A stretch of DNA of 64,000 nt from positions 248,001-312,000 of the forward strand of contig NZ_CP019044.1 of assembly GCF_001953055.1 (NCBI RefSeq). Direction: 5' to 3'. The DNA comes from Salaquimonas pukyongi (GTDB lineage: Bacteria; Pseudomonadota; Alphaproteobacteria; Rhizobiales; Rhizobiaceae). Each line of letters opens with the position of its first letter. Position 1 is the first letter of the stretch. This document shows, one piece after another, positions 45,528 to 54,140 of the stretch. Below the pieces are notes generated by a model. It was given only the letters and a program-made list of their open reading frames with translations. It had not been told where the DNA came from and did not search any database. Position numbers and translations under genes: made by a program.

Positions 45528-46043
45528 CTAGCCATTGGCCGACTTTGGCCACTGGTCTTCACGCAGCACAGTGCCGGCTTCCAGCAGCGATTTCATGTTC
45601 GACAGCACTGCCGGCCAGCCTTCGCGCACGCCCTTGTCCATGTTGGAGCCCGGTTCCAGTTCGCTGTGGGTTACGGTCAGCCGCGTGTCGGGGCCGAGGG
45701 CCTCCAACTCATAGGTGACGAGCGAGCGCTTTGCTGGATCTCCCGCTTCGGATTCGAAGGCCCAGCTCCACACCATTCTGGCCGGCGGGTTCATTTCGAT
45801 AACGTGGCCTTTTGTATCCACCTTGCCGCTGCCGTCCGCGCGTATGTGCTCCCAGGGCGCGCCTTTCTTCCAACTTGAAACGTTTTCATGGCCCCAATAG
45901 CGCCGTGTGAACTCGCCATCGATCAGGGCATTCCAGACCGTGTCCACATCAGCACGGATAAATATCACATAGACGAAATCCGGGGCGCAGGTTTTGCCGG
46001 TTGAGGCCCGGGTTTCAAAATCGGAGCTTGTGTGTTCAGCCAT
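45528..46043 (-). CDS. SRPBCC (AHSA1-type) family protein
   Basis: A 171-residue START/Bet v1-like protein of the activator-of-Hsp90-homologue-1 family, with FIRADVDTVWNALIDGEFTRRYWGHENVSSWKKG and GHVIEMNPPARMVWSWAF. Such proteins bind hydrophobic ligands and are very often encoded after an ArsR regulator as here; the start overlaps the ArsR stop by eight bases. Convergent with truA, seven bases apart. Ligand unknown. Confidence 0.9.
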   Translation of the reverse strand: MAEHTSSDFETRASTGKTCAPDFVYVIFIRADVDTVWNALIDGEFTRRYWGHENVSSWKKGAPWEHIRADGSGKVDTKGHVIEMNPPARMVWSWAFESEAGDPAKRSLVTYELEALGPDTRLTVTHSELEPGSNMDKGVREGWPAVLSNMKSLLEAGTVLREDQWPKSANG

Positions 46044-46374
46044 GGCGTTTGTGTTTCCTGTTCTGAAGATCGGTTTCGCATTGGGTTTTGAGATCGGCCA
46101 GCGCTTCAAGACGCGCATCCTCGAACTTGCCGACCCAGCGATGCACGATCTCGGAAATCGGCACCGGGTTGAGGAAATGACGCTTGCAGCGGCCGTCCCA
46201 CTGGGTGGTAACAAGATTGGCGCGCTCCAGTATGGCCAGATGCTTGGCAATGCCCTGCCGTGACATGGACGCGCCCGCCGACAACTCATTCAGCGTTTGA
46301 CCGCGCTTTTCGTAAAGACAGTCCAGCAACCGGCGACGGGTGGGATCGGCTAGCGCCTGAAACAAATCACTCAT
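46036..46374 (-). CDS. ArsR-family transcriptional regulator
   Basis: A 112-residue winged-helix repressor: LADPTRRRLLDCLYEK, recognition helix MSRQGIAKHLAILERANLV, wing WDGRCKRHFLNP. It has no metal-binding cysteine pair typical of metal-sensing ArsR, like other regulators paired with SRPBCC proteins. The ATG has no ribosome binding site and the palindromic operator lies only ten bases upstream, so the transcript may be leaderless or nearly so. Confidence 0.92.
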   Translation of the reverse strand: MSDLFQALADPTRRRLLDCLYEKRGQTLNELSAGASMSRQGIAKHLAILERANLVTTQWDGRCKRHFLNPVPISEIVHRWVGKFEDARLEALADLKTQCETDLQNRKHKRHG

Positions 46375-46383
46375 GCAGTCATT

Positions 46384-46403
46384 ATGCAACCAAATGGTTG
46401 CAT
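46384..46403. promoter_or_regulatory. perfect palindromic operator of the ArsR-SRPBCC operon
   Basis: ATGCAACCA / TGGTTGCAT, a perfect 9-bp inverted repeat with an AA spacer, positioned 10 bases before the ArsR start codon. This placement and the CAACCA-TGGTTG core fit autorepression by the ArsR protein. It is seen in sequence; binding is inferred. Confidence 0.78.
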
Positions 46404-46475
46404 GTCAAGCAGGGTGAATTTCCCGCTGCTAAAAGGGGCCATAGTCGGAAAGTCTGAAGATCAGCAGGCCGGGTG

Positions 46476-47123
46476 TCAGCCTTTGACTGCCAGATAGCCG
46501 CCAATGCACACGAAAAAGCCGCCGGTCAGGAGCTTGGCCTCCCGCTCGCGGGAAAAGCCCTTTGAAGCCGCCGATATCCGGTTTGCTGCGGCCGCATAGA
46601 CGGCTTTCACAAGGCCGACCGATACAATGGTGATGGTCGAAATGATGGCGATATCGACGGCGGTCAGACTGGCAAGATCGAGAAAGGTCGGCAGCAGGCT
46701 CGCATAAAAGAAGATGGCCTTCACATCGCCCAGCGTCAGCAACAGCCCCGCCCCGAAGCTGGCCGCCAGCGTACCGCTTCCTGATGCCTGCTTTCCGCCG
46801 GCCTCGATTTGTGTTGCGGGTGCGGAAGGTTGTTTTCCCAGCTGGCTGCGAATCAGACCGATGCCGAACCAGATCAGATAAGCTGCCGCCAGATACTTGA
46901 TGATGGCGAACAGTGCGCCGAGCTGACTGGCAAGGGCCGTCATGCTCAAAATTGCCATGGTCATGAAAATCAGGTCGCCGGCCACGATGCCCGCTGCCGC
47001 CGCCAATCCGTTTTTCACATCGTAGATTGCCGAACGGGCCACCACCAGCGCCACGCTGGAACTGGGAAGCGCGGCGAGCGCACACATGATAAAAAATAAT
47101 GCGAAGGAACTGGTAAGGGTCAT
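46476..47123 (-). CDS. LysE/RhtB family amino-acid exporter
   Basis: A 215-residue transporter with about six membrane segments and the family pattern GPSSSVALVVARSA-like ALPSSSVALVVARSAIYDVKNGLAAAAGIVAGD. A charged cytoplasmic loop (residues 93-115, rich in Gln/Lys) follows helix 3. Members export lysine, homoserine, threonine or other amino acids. Same strand as ArsR but more than 70 bases away. Substrate unknown. Confidence 0.88.
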   Translation of the reverse strand: MTLTSSFALFFIMCALAALPSSSVALVVARSAIYDVKNGLAAAAGIVAGDLIFMTMAILSMTALASQLGALFAIIKYLAAAYLIWFGIGLIRSQLGKQPSAPATQIEAGGKQASGSGTLAASFGAGLLLTLGDVKAIFFYASLLPTFLDLASLTAVDIAIISTITIVSVGLVKAVYAAAANRISAASKGFSREREAKLLTGGFFVCIGGYLAVKG

Positions 47124-47314
47124 CGGTATTCCGTGTTTGTCGTGCAGAGCATAATGTCACTGGACTATAGGAAGAGACAATACACGCCCTGGGTATCTTT
47201 AGACCGATTTGCCCTCTGCCACCTGCAGGTTGATGCTGGCGCCTTCGGCATTGAACGTTTTTCGCCCAGGGGCGTTTGGCTTGTTGATATTGCAATTACC
47301 GGAAGGAACAAATC

Positions 47315-47800
47315 TTGGCTAACACGTTACGTATTGCAGCGCTGTCGGCGGTCGCCGGAGCAGGCTTCATGTTGCATCAGGCATCAGCCGCTGCCGACGA
47401 GATCGGCAAGATCGGCGTCGACTGGCTCGGCAACGATATTGTCGTTGAGGCGGTGGATGACCCAGACGTGAAGGGGGTTACCTGCCACCTTGCCTATTTC
47501 GAGCGTGGTATCATCGACCGTCTGCAGCAGGGCAACTGGTTCGAGGACCCGTCGAATTCCGCCATTGAATGCCGGCAGTCCGGCCCCATCGAAGTGGGCG
47601 AAATCGAGCAGGACAGCAATGGTGAGGAAATCTTCAAGAGCGGGCGGTCTTTGATATGGAAGAAGCTGGTGGTCAAGAGGTTGTATGATCGCGAGCGCAA
47701 CATGCTGGTCTATCTGGCCCATTCGCGGGAGGTCAGTCAGGGTTCCGCAAAGATGTCGATTTCGACAGTCAAACTTCCGGACAGTGCCGTGGTGCAGTAG
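47315..47800 (+). CDS. creA: CreA family protein
   Basis: A 161-residue exported protein (signal peptide about residues 1-26, ending ASAAA) with the CreA core IVVEAVDDPDVKGVTCHLAYFERG and FKSGRSLIWKKLVVKRLYD. The molecular role of CreA is not known. The start is a TTG at 47315 with GGAAGG eight bases upstream; there is no ATG or GTG in a suitable place. Confidence 0.9.
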   Translation: MANTLRIAALSAVAGAGFMLHQASAAADEIGKIGVDWLGNDIVVEAVDDPDVKGVTCHLAYFERGIIDRLQQGNWFEDPSNSAIECRQSGPIEVGEIEQDSNGEEIFKSGRSLIWKKLVVKRLYDRERNMLVYLAHSREVSQGSAKMSISTVKLPDSAVVQ

Positions 47801-47926
47801 CCAGTCCGCAGACTGGGCGTAGAATCTTGTTGCCCTGACCCTTGCAGCGGCCTGCCGGACAGGTGCAAGATCATCCCTGGAAGGGCATTCGGGGGAGGTA
47901 ACCAGCTGGAACCGATTGGTTTTACC

Positions 47927-49789
47927 ATGGAAATGGGCGTCGTGATCGGCCTGCTGGCCTTCACGGTGTTCCTGTTTGTCTCCGAAATCATTCGCATTGA
48001 TCTGGCGGCATTGCTGGTTCTGGTTCTGGTCGGCATATTCTCCTACCTGCCGGGCCTCGAGCGGCTGGCCGATGTCACACACCTGTTTGACGGTTTTGCC
48101 TCGAACGCGGTCATCTCCATCATAGCCGTCATGATTGTGGGAGCGGGGCTCGACCGCACCGGCATCATGAACAAGGTCGCGGCTGCCATTCTCAAATATG
48201 GAGGAACGACCGAGGGCCGCGTGCTCCCGATTGTATCGGGTACTGTCGGCGTGATTTCCAGCTTCCTGCAGAATGTCGGTGCGGCAGCACTCTTTCTGCC
48301 GGTGGTAAGCCGGATTTCGACCCGCTCCGGCATCCCCCTCAGCCGCTTGCTGATGCCAATGGGCTTCTGCGCCATCCTGGGTGGCACGATGACCATGGTG
48401 GGGTCTTCGCCCCTCATCCTCCTCAACGATCTTGTTTTGACGGCCAACACCAGCCTGCCCGACGGCCAGAAAATGGCGCCCTTCAGCCTGTTTTCCGTCG
48501 CACCCATCGGCGCCGCACTGATCGCCACAGGCATATTGTATTTTCTTCTGCTCGGCCGCTGGGTGCTGCCTGGGTCTTCCGGTGCGTCGGAGGTCACGAC
48601 CGGGCGTGGCACCGCTGAATATCTGCAGCGCGTTTATGGTCTGCATGCCAATGTGTTCGAGGTCGATGTTCCGGAGGACAGCCCGCTGGTCGGGCAGATT
48701 CTCGCCGACATCAACAACGAGAACAATCTATACATCATTTCGACCTTCTACCGCGGCAAGGCGTCGATGATTCAGATATTGACGGCCGAGATTGCCGCAC
48801 CCTGTCGTCTGGCAATCATTGGCGGCAAATCCGAGGTGGAACAATTCGCTGACCGGTTCGGCCTCACAATGCGGCCGGAACTGGATGTCTTCGCCGAAGA
48901 ATTCGCGCCGACCAATGCCGGCATTGCCGAACTGGTCATCCCGCCCGATTCAAAACTCATTGGCAAAAGCCCCCGCGACCTGCTGCTGCGCAAGACCTAT
49001 GGATTGAGCCTGCTTGCAATTCATCGCGGCGAGGAAACGCTCAGCCATGTAAAAACGGAAGAACACGAGCCAACGCAGATCGGGCTGGTGGCTTTTCAGG
49101 CAGGGGACATGCTGGTTGCCCACACCCGCTGGGACAATCTGATGCGCCTGAAACGCGATCGCGATTTCGTCGTCGTGACAGCGGATTTTCCGCAGGATGA
49201 ACTGCGGCCCCACAAGGTGGGCTGGGCGGTGTTTTTCTTTGTCGTATCCTTGTCCCTCATCCTGTTTACCGATGTGCGGCTGTCCCTGTGCCTACTCACA
49301 GGTGCGGTTGGCATGATCCTGACAAGGGTGCTCAACATCGAGGAGGCTTACCGGGCGGTCGGCTGGAACACGGTTTTTCTGCTCGCCAGCCTCATTCCGC
49401 TTGGCCAGGCGGTACAGAACACCGGCACGGCGGAATGGATCGCGCAACAAATTCTCTTTGTTCTGCATGGCTGGCCGGCATGGGCGCTTCAGGCAGGCGT
49501 GGCAATCCTGGCAACGGTGTTTTCGCTGGTGATGTCCAATGTCGGCGCGACGGTGCTTCTCGTTCCGCTTGCCGTGTCGATTGCCGTTGCAGTTGGGGCC
49601 GATCCGGCAGTTTTTGCCATGACAGTGGCAATCTCGACGTCCAATTCCTTCATCATTCCAACCCATCAGGTAAACGCGCTGATCATGGGGCCGGCAGGGT
49701 ACAAGGTCACCGACTTCATCAAGTCCGGCGGCATCATGACCATCCTGTTCCTGGTCGTTTCGCTGATTATGCTGAACGTCGTCTTTTAG
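47927..49789 (+). CDS. SLC13-type (DASS/CitT-like) permease with central RCK_C domains
   Basis: A 620-residue permease: six to seven membrane segments, a central soluble part with two RCK_C/TrkA-C-like domains (about residues 215-400; EVDVPEDSPLVGQILADINNE and ELVIPPDSKLIGKSPRDLLLRKTYGLSLLAI), then the second membrane half. The two hairpins SSFLQNVGAAALFLPV and MSNVGATVLLVPL match the SLC13/ArsB-like fold. Substrates in the family include sulfate and dicarboxylates; not decided here. The ATG at 47927 lacks a ribosome binding site, whereas a very strong GGGGGAGG at 47891-47898 would serve an in-frame CTG at 47906. Confidence 0.87.
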   Translation: MEMGVVIGLLAFTVFLFVSEIIRIDLAALLVLVLVGIFSYLPGLERLADVTHLFDGFASNAVISIIAVMIVGAGLDRTGIMNKVAAAILKYGGTTEGRVLPIVSGTVGVISSFLQNVGAAALFLPVVSRISTRSGIPLSRLLMPMGFCAILGGTMTMVGSSPLILLNDLVLTANTSLPDGQKMAPFSLFSVAPIGAALIATGILYFLLLGRWVLPGSSGASEVTTGRGTAEYLQRVYGLHANVFEVDVPEDSPLVGQILADINNENNLYIISTFYRGKASMIQILTAEIAAPCRLAIIGGKSEVEQFADRFGLTMRPELDVFAEEFAPTNAGIAELVIPPDSKLIGKSPRDLLLRKTYGLSLLAIHRGEETLSHVKTEEHEPTQIGLVAFQAGDMLVAHTRWDNLMRLKRDRDFVVVTADFPQDELRPHKVGWAVFFFVVSLSLILFTDVRLSLCLLTGAVGMILTRVLNIEEAYRAVGWNTVFLLASLIPLGQAVQNTGTAEWIAQQILFVLHGWPAWALQAGVAILATVFSLVMSNVGATVLLVPLAVSIAVAVGADPAVFAMTVAISTSNSFIIPTHQVNALIMGPAGYKVTDFIKSGGIMTILFLVVSLIMLNVVF

Positions 49790-49826
49790 CAGTTTACGGC
49801 TTGCAACACGGTCCGCTGGCCATGAT

Positions 49827-50450
49827 CTACCAAAGCGTCTTCAGAGCCCTTCCGCTCCATTCCGCATCGTAGTCCGGGCCGCCCACCTCATTGTCACTGA
49901 CATGGGCAAGCACTTCGCCGGGTGTCGGCAGATTGGCCGGATCGACTTGCACATCCCTGTCCCAGAGCTTTGAGCGCACCACAGCCCGGCCACACTGGAA
50001 ATAAACCGAACGGGTGCGGATGATCATCACCGAGCGCGGCGCCTTGCCCTCCACCGCAAAGGAGGAAAGCAGTTCAGAATCAGCGGAAAGATGCGCTTCG
50101 CCGTTGACGCGCAAGGCATTGAGAGAGCCCGGCACCAGAAAGCACAATGCAACACGCGGGTCCGCCACCACATTGCGCAACGTGTCGGTGCGGTTGTTGC
50201 CCTTGCGGTCCGGCATCATCAACGTGCGCTCGTCATGAACCCGTACGAAGCCAGGCAGGTCGCCGCGCGGAGAACAATCCAGCATGCCGCCATCGCGCGC
50301 ATCGCCCATGGTTGCGATTGTGCAGAATGGGGATGCCTCGATGAAGGCGCGGTATTGCGGGATCACTTCCGCAGTTTCCTTTACCAGCGAAGCCTGGCCG
50401 GGTTCGCCATAGAGTGCCTGAAGTTCTTCAAGGGTTTCGATGTGGGACAT
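49827..50450 (-). CDS. PPOX-class FMN-binding flavoprotein (MSMEG_1061-like)
   Basis: A 207-residue split-barrel flavin protein of the pyridoxamine 5'-phosphate oxidase superfamily, with FCTIATMGDARDGGMLDCSPRGDLPGFVRV and PDRKGNNRTDTLRNVVADPRVALCFLVPG, the pattern of the MSMEG_1061 group. Likely an FMN- or F420-type oxidoreductase of unknown substrate. It starts 12 bases after dapE and is convergent with the permease gene. Confidence 0.9.
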   Translation of the reverse strand: MSHIETLEELQALYGEPGQASLVKETAEVIPQYRAFIEASPFCTIATMGDARDGGMLDCSPRGDLPGFVRVHDERTLMMPDRKGNNRTDTLRNVVADPRVALCFLVPGSLNALRVNGEAHLSADSELLSSFAVEGKAPRSVMIIRTRSVYFQCGRAVVRSKLWDRDVQVDPANLPTPGEVLAHVSDNEVGGPDYDAEWSGRALKTLW

Positions 50451-50462
50451 GGGTTTCTCCCC

Positions 50463-51665
50463 TCAATGGCCGGAAAACCAGCCTTCGAGAAATCTGAGAT
50501 AAACGGCGGTGAGTGTATCGAGATCAGAAAGCGCAATGCGCTCGTCCACCTGGTGCATGGTCTGGCCGATCAGGCCGAATTCCACCACGGGGCAATAGTC
50601 CTTGATGAAACGGGCATCCGAGGTGCCGCCGCCGGTGGAAAGTTCCGGCGTCCTGCCGGTAACATCCGCGATGGCGGCGGAAAGCTTGCCGACCAATTCC
50701 GTTTCACGGGTCAGGAACACCGGGCTTACCCGCCCCACCCAGTCGACCGAATAGTTGACGGGTGCGTCCTTGCCATGGCGGATGCGGGAAGCTTTCGCCC
50801 CCTTTTCAAGCCGTGACAGGATTTCGGCCTTCAGGCTGTCGCCGTCCCATGTGTCGTTGAAGCGGATGTTGAAACCGGCTGTTGCATCTGCGGGGATCAC
50901 GTTGACGGCGGGATTGCCCACATCCACCGTTGTCACTTCCATATTGGTTGGCTGGAAGTGATCGGTCTCCTCATCGAATGGTGTTGCCAGCAGCGCGTCG
51001 AGAAGATCCATCAGGCCGCGCACGGGGTTGTCGGCAAGGTGGGGATAGGCAGAATGTCCCTGCACGCCATGCACGGTGATGCGGCCGGAAAGAGAACCGC
51101 GGCGGCCATTCTTGATCATGTCACCAATGGCCTCGGGATTGGAGGGCTCGCCGACAATGGATGCGTCCCAGCGCTCGCCTTTTCCGGCGGCCCATTGCAG
51201 CAGCTTGTCGGTACCGTTGACCGAAGGGCCTTCCTCGTCGCCGGTAATCAGAAACGAGACCGAGCCGTCAGGCTTTCCGTGTTTTTCCAGATATGCTTCC
51301 ACCGCCGCGATGAAACAGGCAATGCCGCCTTTCATGTCGACCGCTCCGCGGCCATACATCACCCCGTCCTTTACCTCCGCGCCAAAGGGCGGCAAAGCCC
51401 AGGCAGCTTCTTCACCCGCCGGCACCACATCGGTGTGGCCGGCAAACATGAGGTGGGGACTGCCGGAGCCAAGACGGGCATACAGGTTGTCCACATCCGC
51501 AGTGCCGGCCTCGCTGAAAGTGACGCGCTGGCAGTTAAAGCCCAGCGGCGCCAGAACCTTTTCAAGATAATCGAGCGTTCCCGCCGTGTCGGGAGTCACC
51601 GAAGGACAGCGGATCATGGCGGCAAGATGCCGGGCGGCGGCAGGAAAACCGGTGTAATCGTTCAT
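50463..51665 (-). CDS. dapE: succinyl-diaminopimelate desuccinylase
   Basis: A 400-residue M20 zinc enzyme of the succinylase lysine/DAP pathway, after dapD. Metal-binding motifs are AGHTDVVP, VDMKGG and DEEG with the succinyl-site TGGGTSDARFI at the C-terminus. DAP made here is needed for murein as well as lysine. Part of a DUF805-dapE-PPOX run on the minus strand. Confidence 0.95.
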   Translation of the reverse strand: MNDYTGFPAAARHLAAMIRCPSVTPDTAGTLDYLEKVLAPLGFNCQRVTFSEAGTADVDNLYARLGSGSPHLMFAGHTDVVPAGEEAAWALPPFGAEVKDGVMYGRGAVDMKGGIACFIAAVEAYLEKHGKPDGSVSFLITGDEEGPSVNGTDKLLQWAAGKGERWDASIVGEPSNPEAIGDMIKNGRRGSLSGRITVHGVQGHSAYPHLADNPVRGLMDLLDALLATPFDEETDHFQPTNMEVTTVDVGNPAVNVIPADATAGFNIRFNDTWDGDSLKAEILSRLEKGAKASRIRHGKDAPVNYSVDWVGRVSPVFLTRETELVGKLSAAIADVTGRTPELSTGGGTSDARFIKDYCPVVEFGLIGQTMHQVDERIALSDLDTLTAVYLRFLEGWFSGH

Positions 51666-51725
51666 GCCGCTTCACTGCCTTATTTGCTGTAAAATGAAAA
51701 GTACAAAGCAGCGTGGCCAACATGG

Positions 51726-52190
51726 CTATCGCCCGAAACGGCTGCTTTGCGAAGGTGGATCGCGGGAGATATCATCAGGTTCACCAAATGGTGGCGGGCC
51801 ATGGTGGTTTGTCTGCGGATGGCTTTTGCGCAGGGCAAGGAACAGGATCAGCAACACGTTGATGCCCGGCACAAAGAGCAGTATGGCCAGCGGCCAGGGC
51901 AGGTTGACGTCGTTGAGGCGCTTTACGCTGAGGGCAAGGCTGCTCCACAGATTGAAAAAGCCCACCGCCATAAAGGCGAAGCCCGCAAAGGTCAGCCTTG
52001 CCTGGTCTTCTCCGGCAACCACCGCCCAGTAAACACTCAAACAGAACAGGATGATCTGGAACAGGATGGATAGGGTGTAGGACTGCCGGGCGATACGGCC
52101 GGAGAAGCCGAAAAACAGCCATAACAGACCGGGGGCGTCATCCCGTTTGTCTTCCGGCGCATAACCCGGTTTGCGCTTTTGCGCCGCCAT
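51726..52190 (-). CDS. DUF805 membrane protein
   Basis: A 154-residue protein with three to four membrane segments and the DUF805 features LLWLFFGFSGRIARQSYTLS and LALSVKRLNDVNLPWPLAILLFVPGINVLLILFLAL. The C-terminal tail is charged and Pro-rich. GGGGAGG is an excellent ribosome binding site seven bases before the ATG. It lies 60 bases upstream of dapE on the same strand. Function unknown. Confidence 0.9.
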   Translation of the reverse strand: MAAQKRKPGYAPEDKRDDAPGLLWLFFGFSGRIARQSYTLSILFQIILFCLSVYWAVVAGEDQARLTFAGFAFMAVGFFNLWSSLALSVKRLNDVNLPWPLAILLFVPGINVLLILFLALRKSHPQTNHHGPPPFGEPDDISRDPPSQSSRFGR

Positions 52191-52445
52191 GAAACCTCCC
52201 CGTAACCCTGGATGGCCGTAACACTGAATGGTTTGTGTTTACAGGACAACATAGCAGGACCGAACCGGAGTGAAAACCGTGGCGCAAAACGGGACGATCA
52301 ATTCAACCTGTTGAAAAATAGGGAAAAAACAAGCCTTGTGACGGAATGCACATCATCAGGCCACCGCCAAAGCTAGATTGCAGTCATCGAAGGCGGAAGC
52401 AGAACCGCCAAGATGAAACCGGAACGAAAACAACAGGAGAGAGTC

Positions 52446-52709
52446 ATGAACACTTTCAAGAAAACCATCGTCGCCATCGCCGCCGCATCCACCCTTGCGG
52501 TTGCCGCAGCACCTGCCTATGCCGGCCCGCCCGCCTGGCAGAAGCCCTTCGTTAAAGGCCTCGGCTTCGGTGTTGGCCTGGGCATCGCAGGCGCCATCTT
52601 CCAGCCGCGCCCCCAGACGATTGTTGTCCAGCAGCAGCCGGTTTGCGGCCAGTATCCGGTCCGCAACGCCTACGGCCAGGTCGTCGGCTATCAGACCATC
52701 TGCCAGTAA
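52446..52709 (+). CDS. small secreted protein
   Basis: An 87-residue exported protein: signal peptide MNTFKKTIVAIAAASTLAVAAAPAYA (cleaved about residue 26), then a Gly/Ile-rich stretch GLGFGVGLGIAGAIF, QPRPQTIVVQQQPVC and a C-terminal YGQVVGYQTICQ with two cysteines that could pair. Mature part is only about 60 residues. CAGGAGA precedes the ATG by nine bases. Function unknown; similar small Gln/Pro/Cys envelope proteins are common in rhizobia. Confidence 0.75.
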   Translation: MNTFKKTIVAIAAASTLAVAAAPAYAGPPAWQKPFVKGLGFGVGLGIAGAIFQPRPQTIVVQQQPVCGQYPVRNAYGQVVGYQTICQ

Positions 52710-53005
52710 GAACAGCTGCCCTGCCGCGGGACTTGAAGACCCGCGGTAGCACGGCACCCCCATTGCGGACCCGGACCGGACTGGCCGGATAACGCCCCAA
52801 ACGGACGGAAAAGTTCGGGTTCGCAACACCCAGGGAAGCTTTGCCGGCAGAAGCGCAGACTGCTTCACCCGCCAAAGCCTCCGGTGTAGACAAAGTGGGA
52901 TTGCCTCTCGCAGCTTTCTCTCTCTCCGATGCGAGAGGAATGCCAATTAACCCCCGGATGTTCTTTCGTCCGGGGGTTTTACGTTGCAGGCAACATTGGG
53001 CCGGT
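52710..53005. other. intergenic region rich in hairpins
   Basis: Three inverted repeats and no gene: CTGCCGCGGG / CCCGCGGTAG (52721-52749, one mismatch), CCTCTCGCA / TGCGAGAGG (52904-52938, perfect 9-bp arms) and the AACCCCCGGA / TCCGGGGGTT terminator (52949-52978). The arms of the middle repeat frame a CT-rich loop of 17 bases. Confidence 0.6.
52949..52980. terminator. bidirectional rho-independent terminator
   Basis: Perfect 10-bp stem AACCCCCGGA / TCCGGGGGTT, followed by TTTT on the plus strand and AATT on the minus strand. It serves the small secreted gene and dapD, which converge. Confidence 0.88.
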
Positions 53006-53872
53006 TCAGTCCCGCAGCAACTCGTTGATGCCGGTTTTCGAGCGGGTCTGCTCATCGACGGTCTTGACGATCACCGCACAGTAAAGCGACGGGCCGGCAT
53101 CGCCATTGGGCAGCGCCTTGCCTGGCATCGCACCGGCCACCACCACCGAGTAGGGCGGCACTTCGCCATACAGGACTTCGCCGGTTGCCCGGTTCACGAT
53201 CTTCGTCGACTTGCCGATATAAACACCCATGCCGAGCACCGAGCCCTCGCGCACGATGCAGCCCTCGACCACTTCAGAACGTGCCCCGATGAAGCAGTTG
53301 TCCTCGATAATGGTCGGCCCGGCCTGCATGGGCTCAAGCACACCGCCAATGCCGACACCGCCGGAAAGATGCACATTCTTGCCGATCTGGGCACACGAGC
53401 CGACTGTCGCCCAGCCATCCACCATGGAGCCCTCGTCCACATAGGCCCCGAGATTGACGAAGGAAGGCATCAACACCACACCCTTGGCGATATAGGCAGA
53501 CCGGCGCACGATCGAGCCCGGCACGGCGCGGAAACCGGCTGCGCGAAACTGGTTTTCCCCCCAGCCTTCGAATTTTGACGGTACCTTGTCCCACCAGGTG
53601 GCGTTGCCATTGCCGCCGGGGATGACTTCCATATCGTTGAGACGGAAGGACAAAAGCACCGCCTTTTTCAACCATTGATGCACCGTCCAGGCACCGTCCC
53701 CGGCCCGCGAGGCAACCCGCGCCTGGCCGCTGTCGAGCAGGTTGAGCGCTTCCTCGACCGCTTCGCGCACCTCGCCGGTGGTGCTGATGGTAATCGCGTC
53801 GCGTTCCTCAAAGGCCTTCTCAATGATGCTTTCCAGAGCGGAATGATCAGCCGCGGTGGCGGATTGGGACAT
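53006..53872 (-). CDS. dapD: 2,3,4,5-tetrahydropyridine-2,6-dicarboxylate N-succinyltransferase
   Basis: A 288-residue left-handed beta-helix acyltransferase of the succinylase lysine/DAP pathway. Hexapeptide repeats run from about residue 120 to 220 ([47 protein letters not shown]). The C-terminal part carries the succinyl-CoA-side loop. It is the step before DapE, whose gene is nearby. Confidence 0.96.
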   Translation of the reverse strand: MSQSATAADHSALESIIEKAFEERDAITISTTGEVREAVEEALNLLDSGQARVASRAGDGAWTVHQWLKKAVLLSFRLNDMEVIPGGNGNATWWDKVPSKFEGWGENQFRAAGFRAVPGSIVRRSAYIAKGVVLMPSFVNLGAYVDEGSMVDGWATVGSCAQIGKNVHLSGGVGIGGVLEPMQAGPTIIEDNCFIGARSEVVEGCIVREGSVLGMGVYIGKSTKIVNRATGEVLYGEVPPYSVVVAGAMPGKALPNGDAGPSLYCAVIVKTVDEQTRSKTGINELLRD

Positions 53873-54140
53873 TTCTTAACTCCTGCTTCGGTAGATTCCT
53901 GCGGCTTTGCTGCACAGATTCGCCGTCCTGATTTCACTGTGACGTGAACCGGATCGGTTTGAATTCGCGGCGAAGCTATGCGAACTCTGCCGAAGGGTCA
54001 ATCAAGCGGGTTGCGGACCGGAAAATGTTTCGACAATGACCTTATGTACCCGATAAACCAGCCGCCGGAGCCTGCAAAACGACATCGACTGGGCTTGCGC
54101 CGTCAACGTTTGGCGCTTCGGCAACAATGACAGGATCAAA

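Noticed and set aside
47384-48646. Minus-strand open frame of 420 codons opposite creA and the start of the permease gene
   Set aside because: Overlaps two genes with signal peptide, membrane segments and family motifs; product is Gln/His/Arg-rich and without family.
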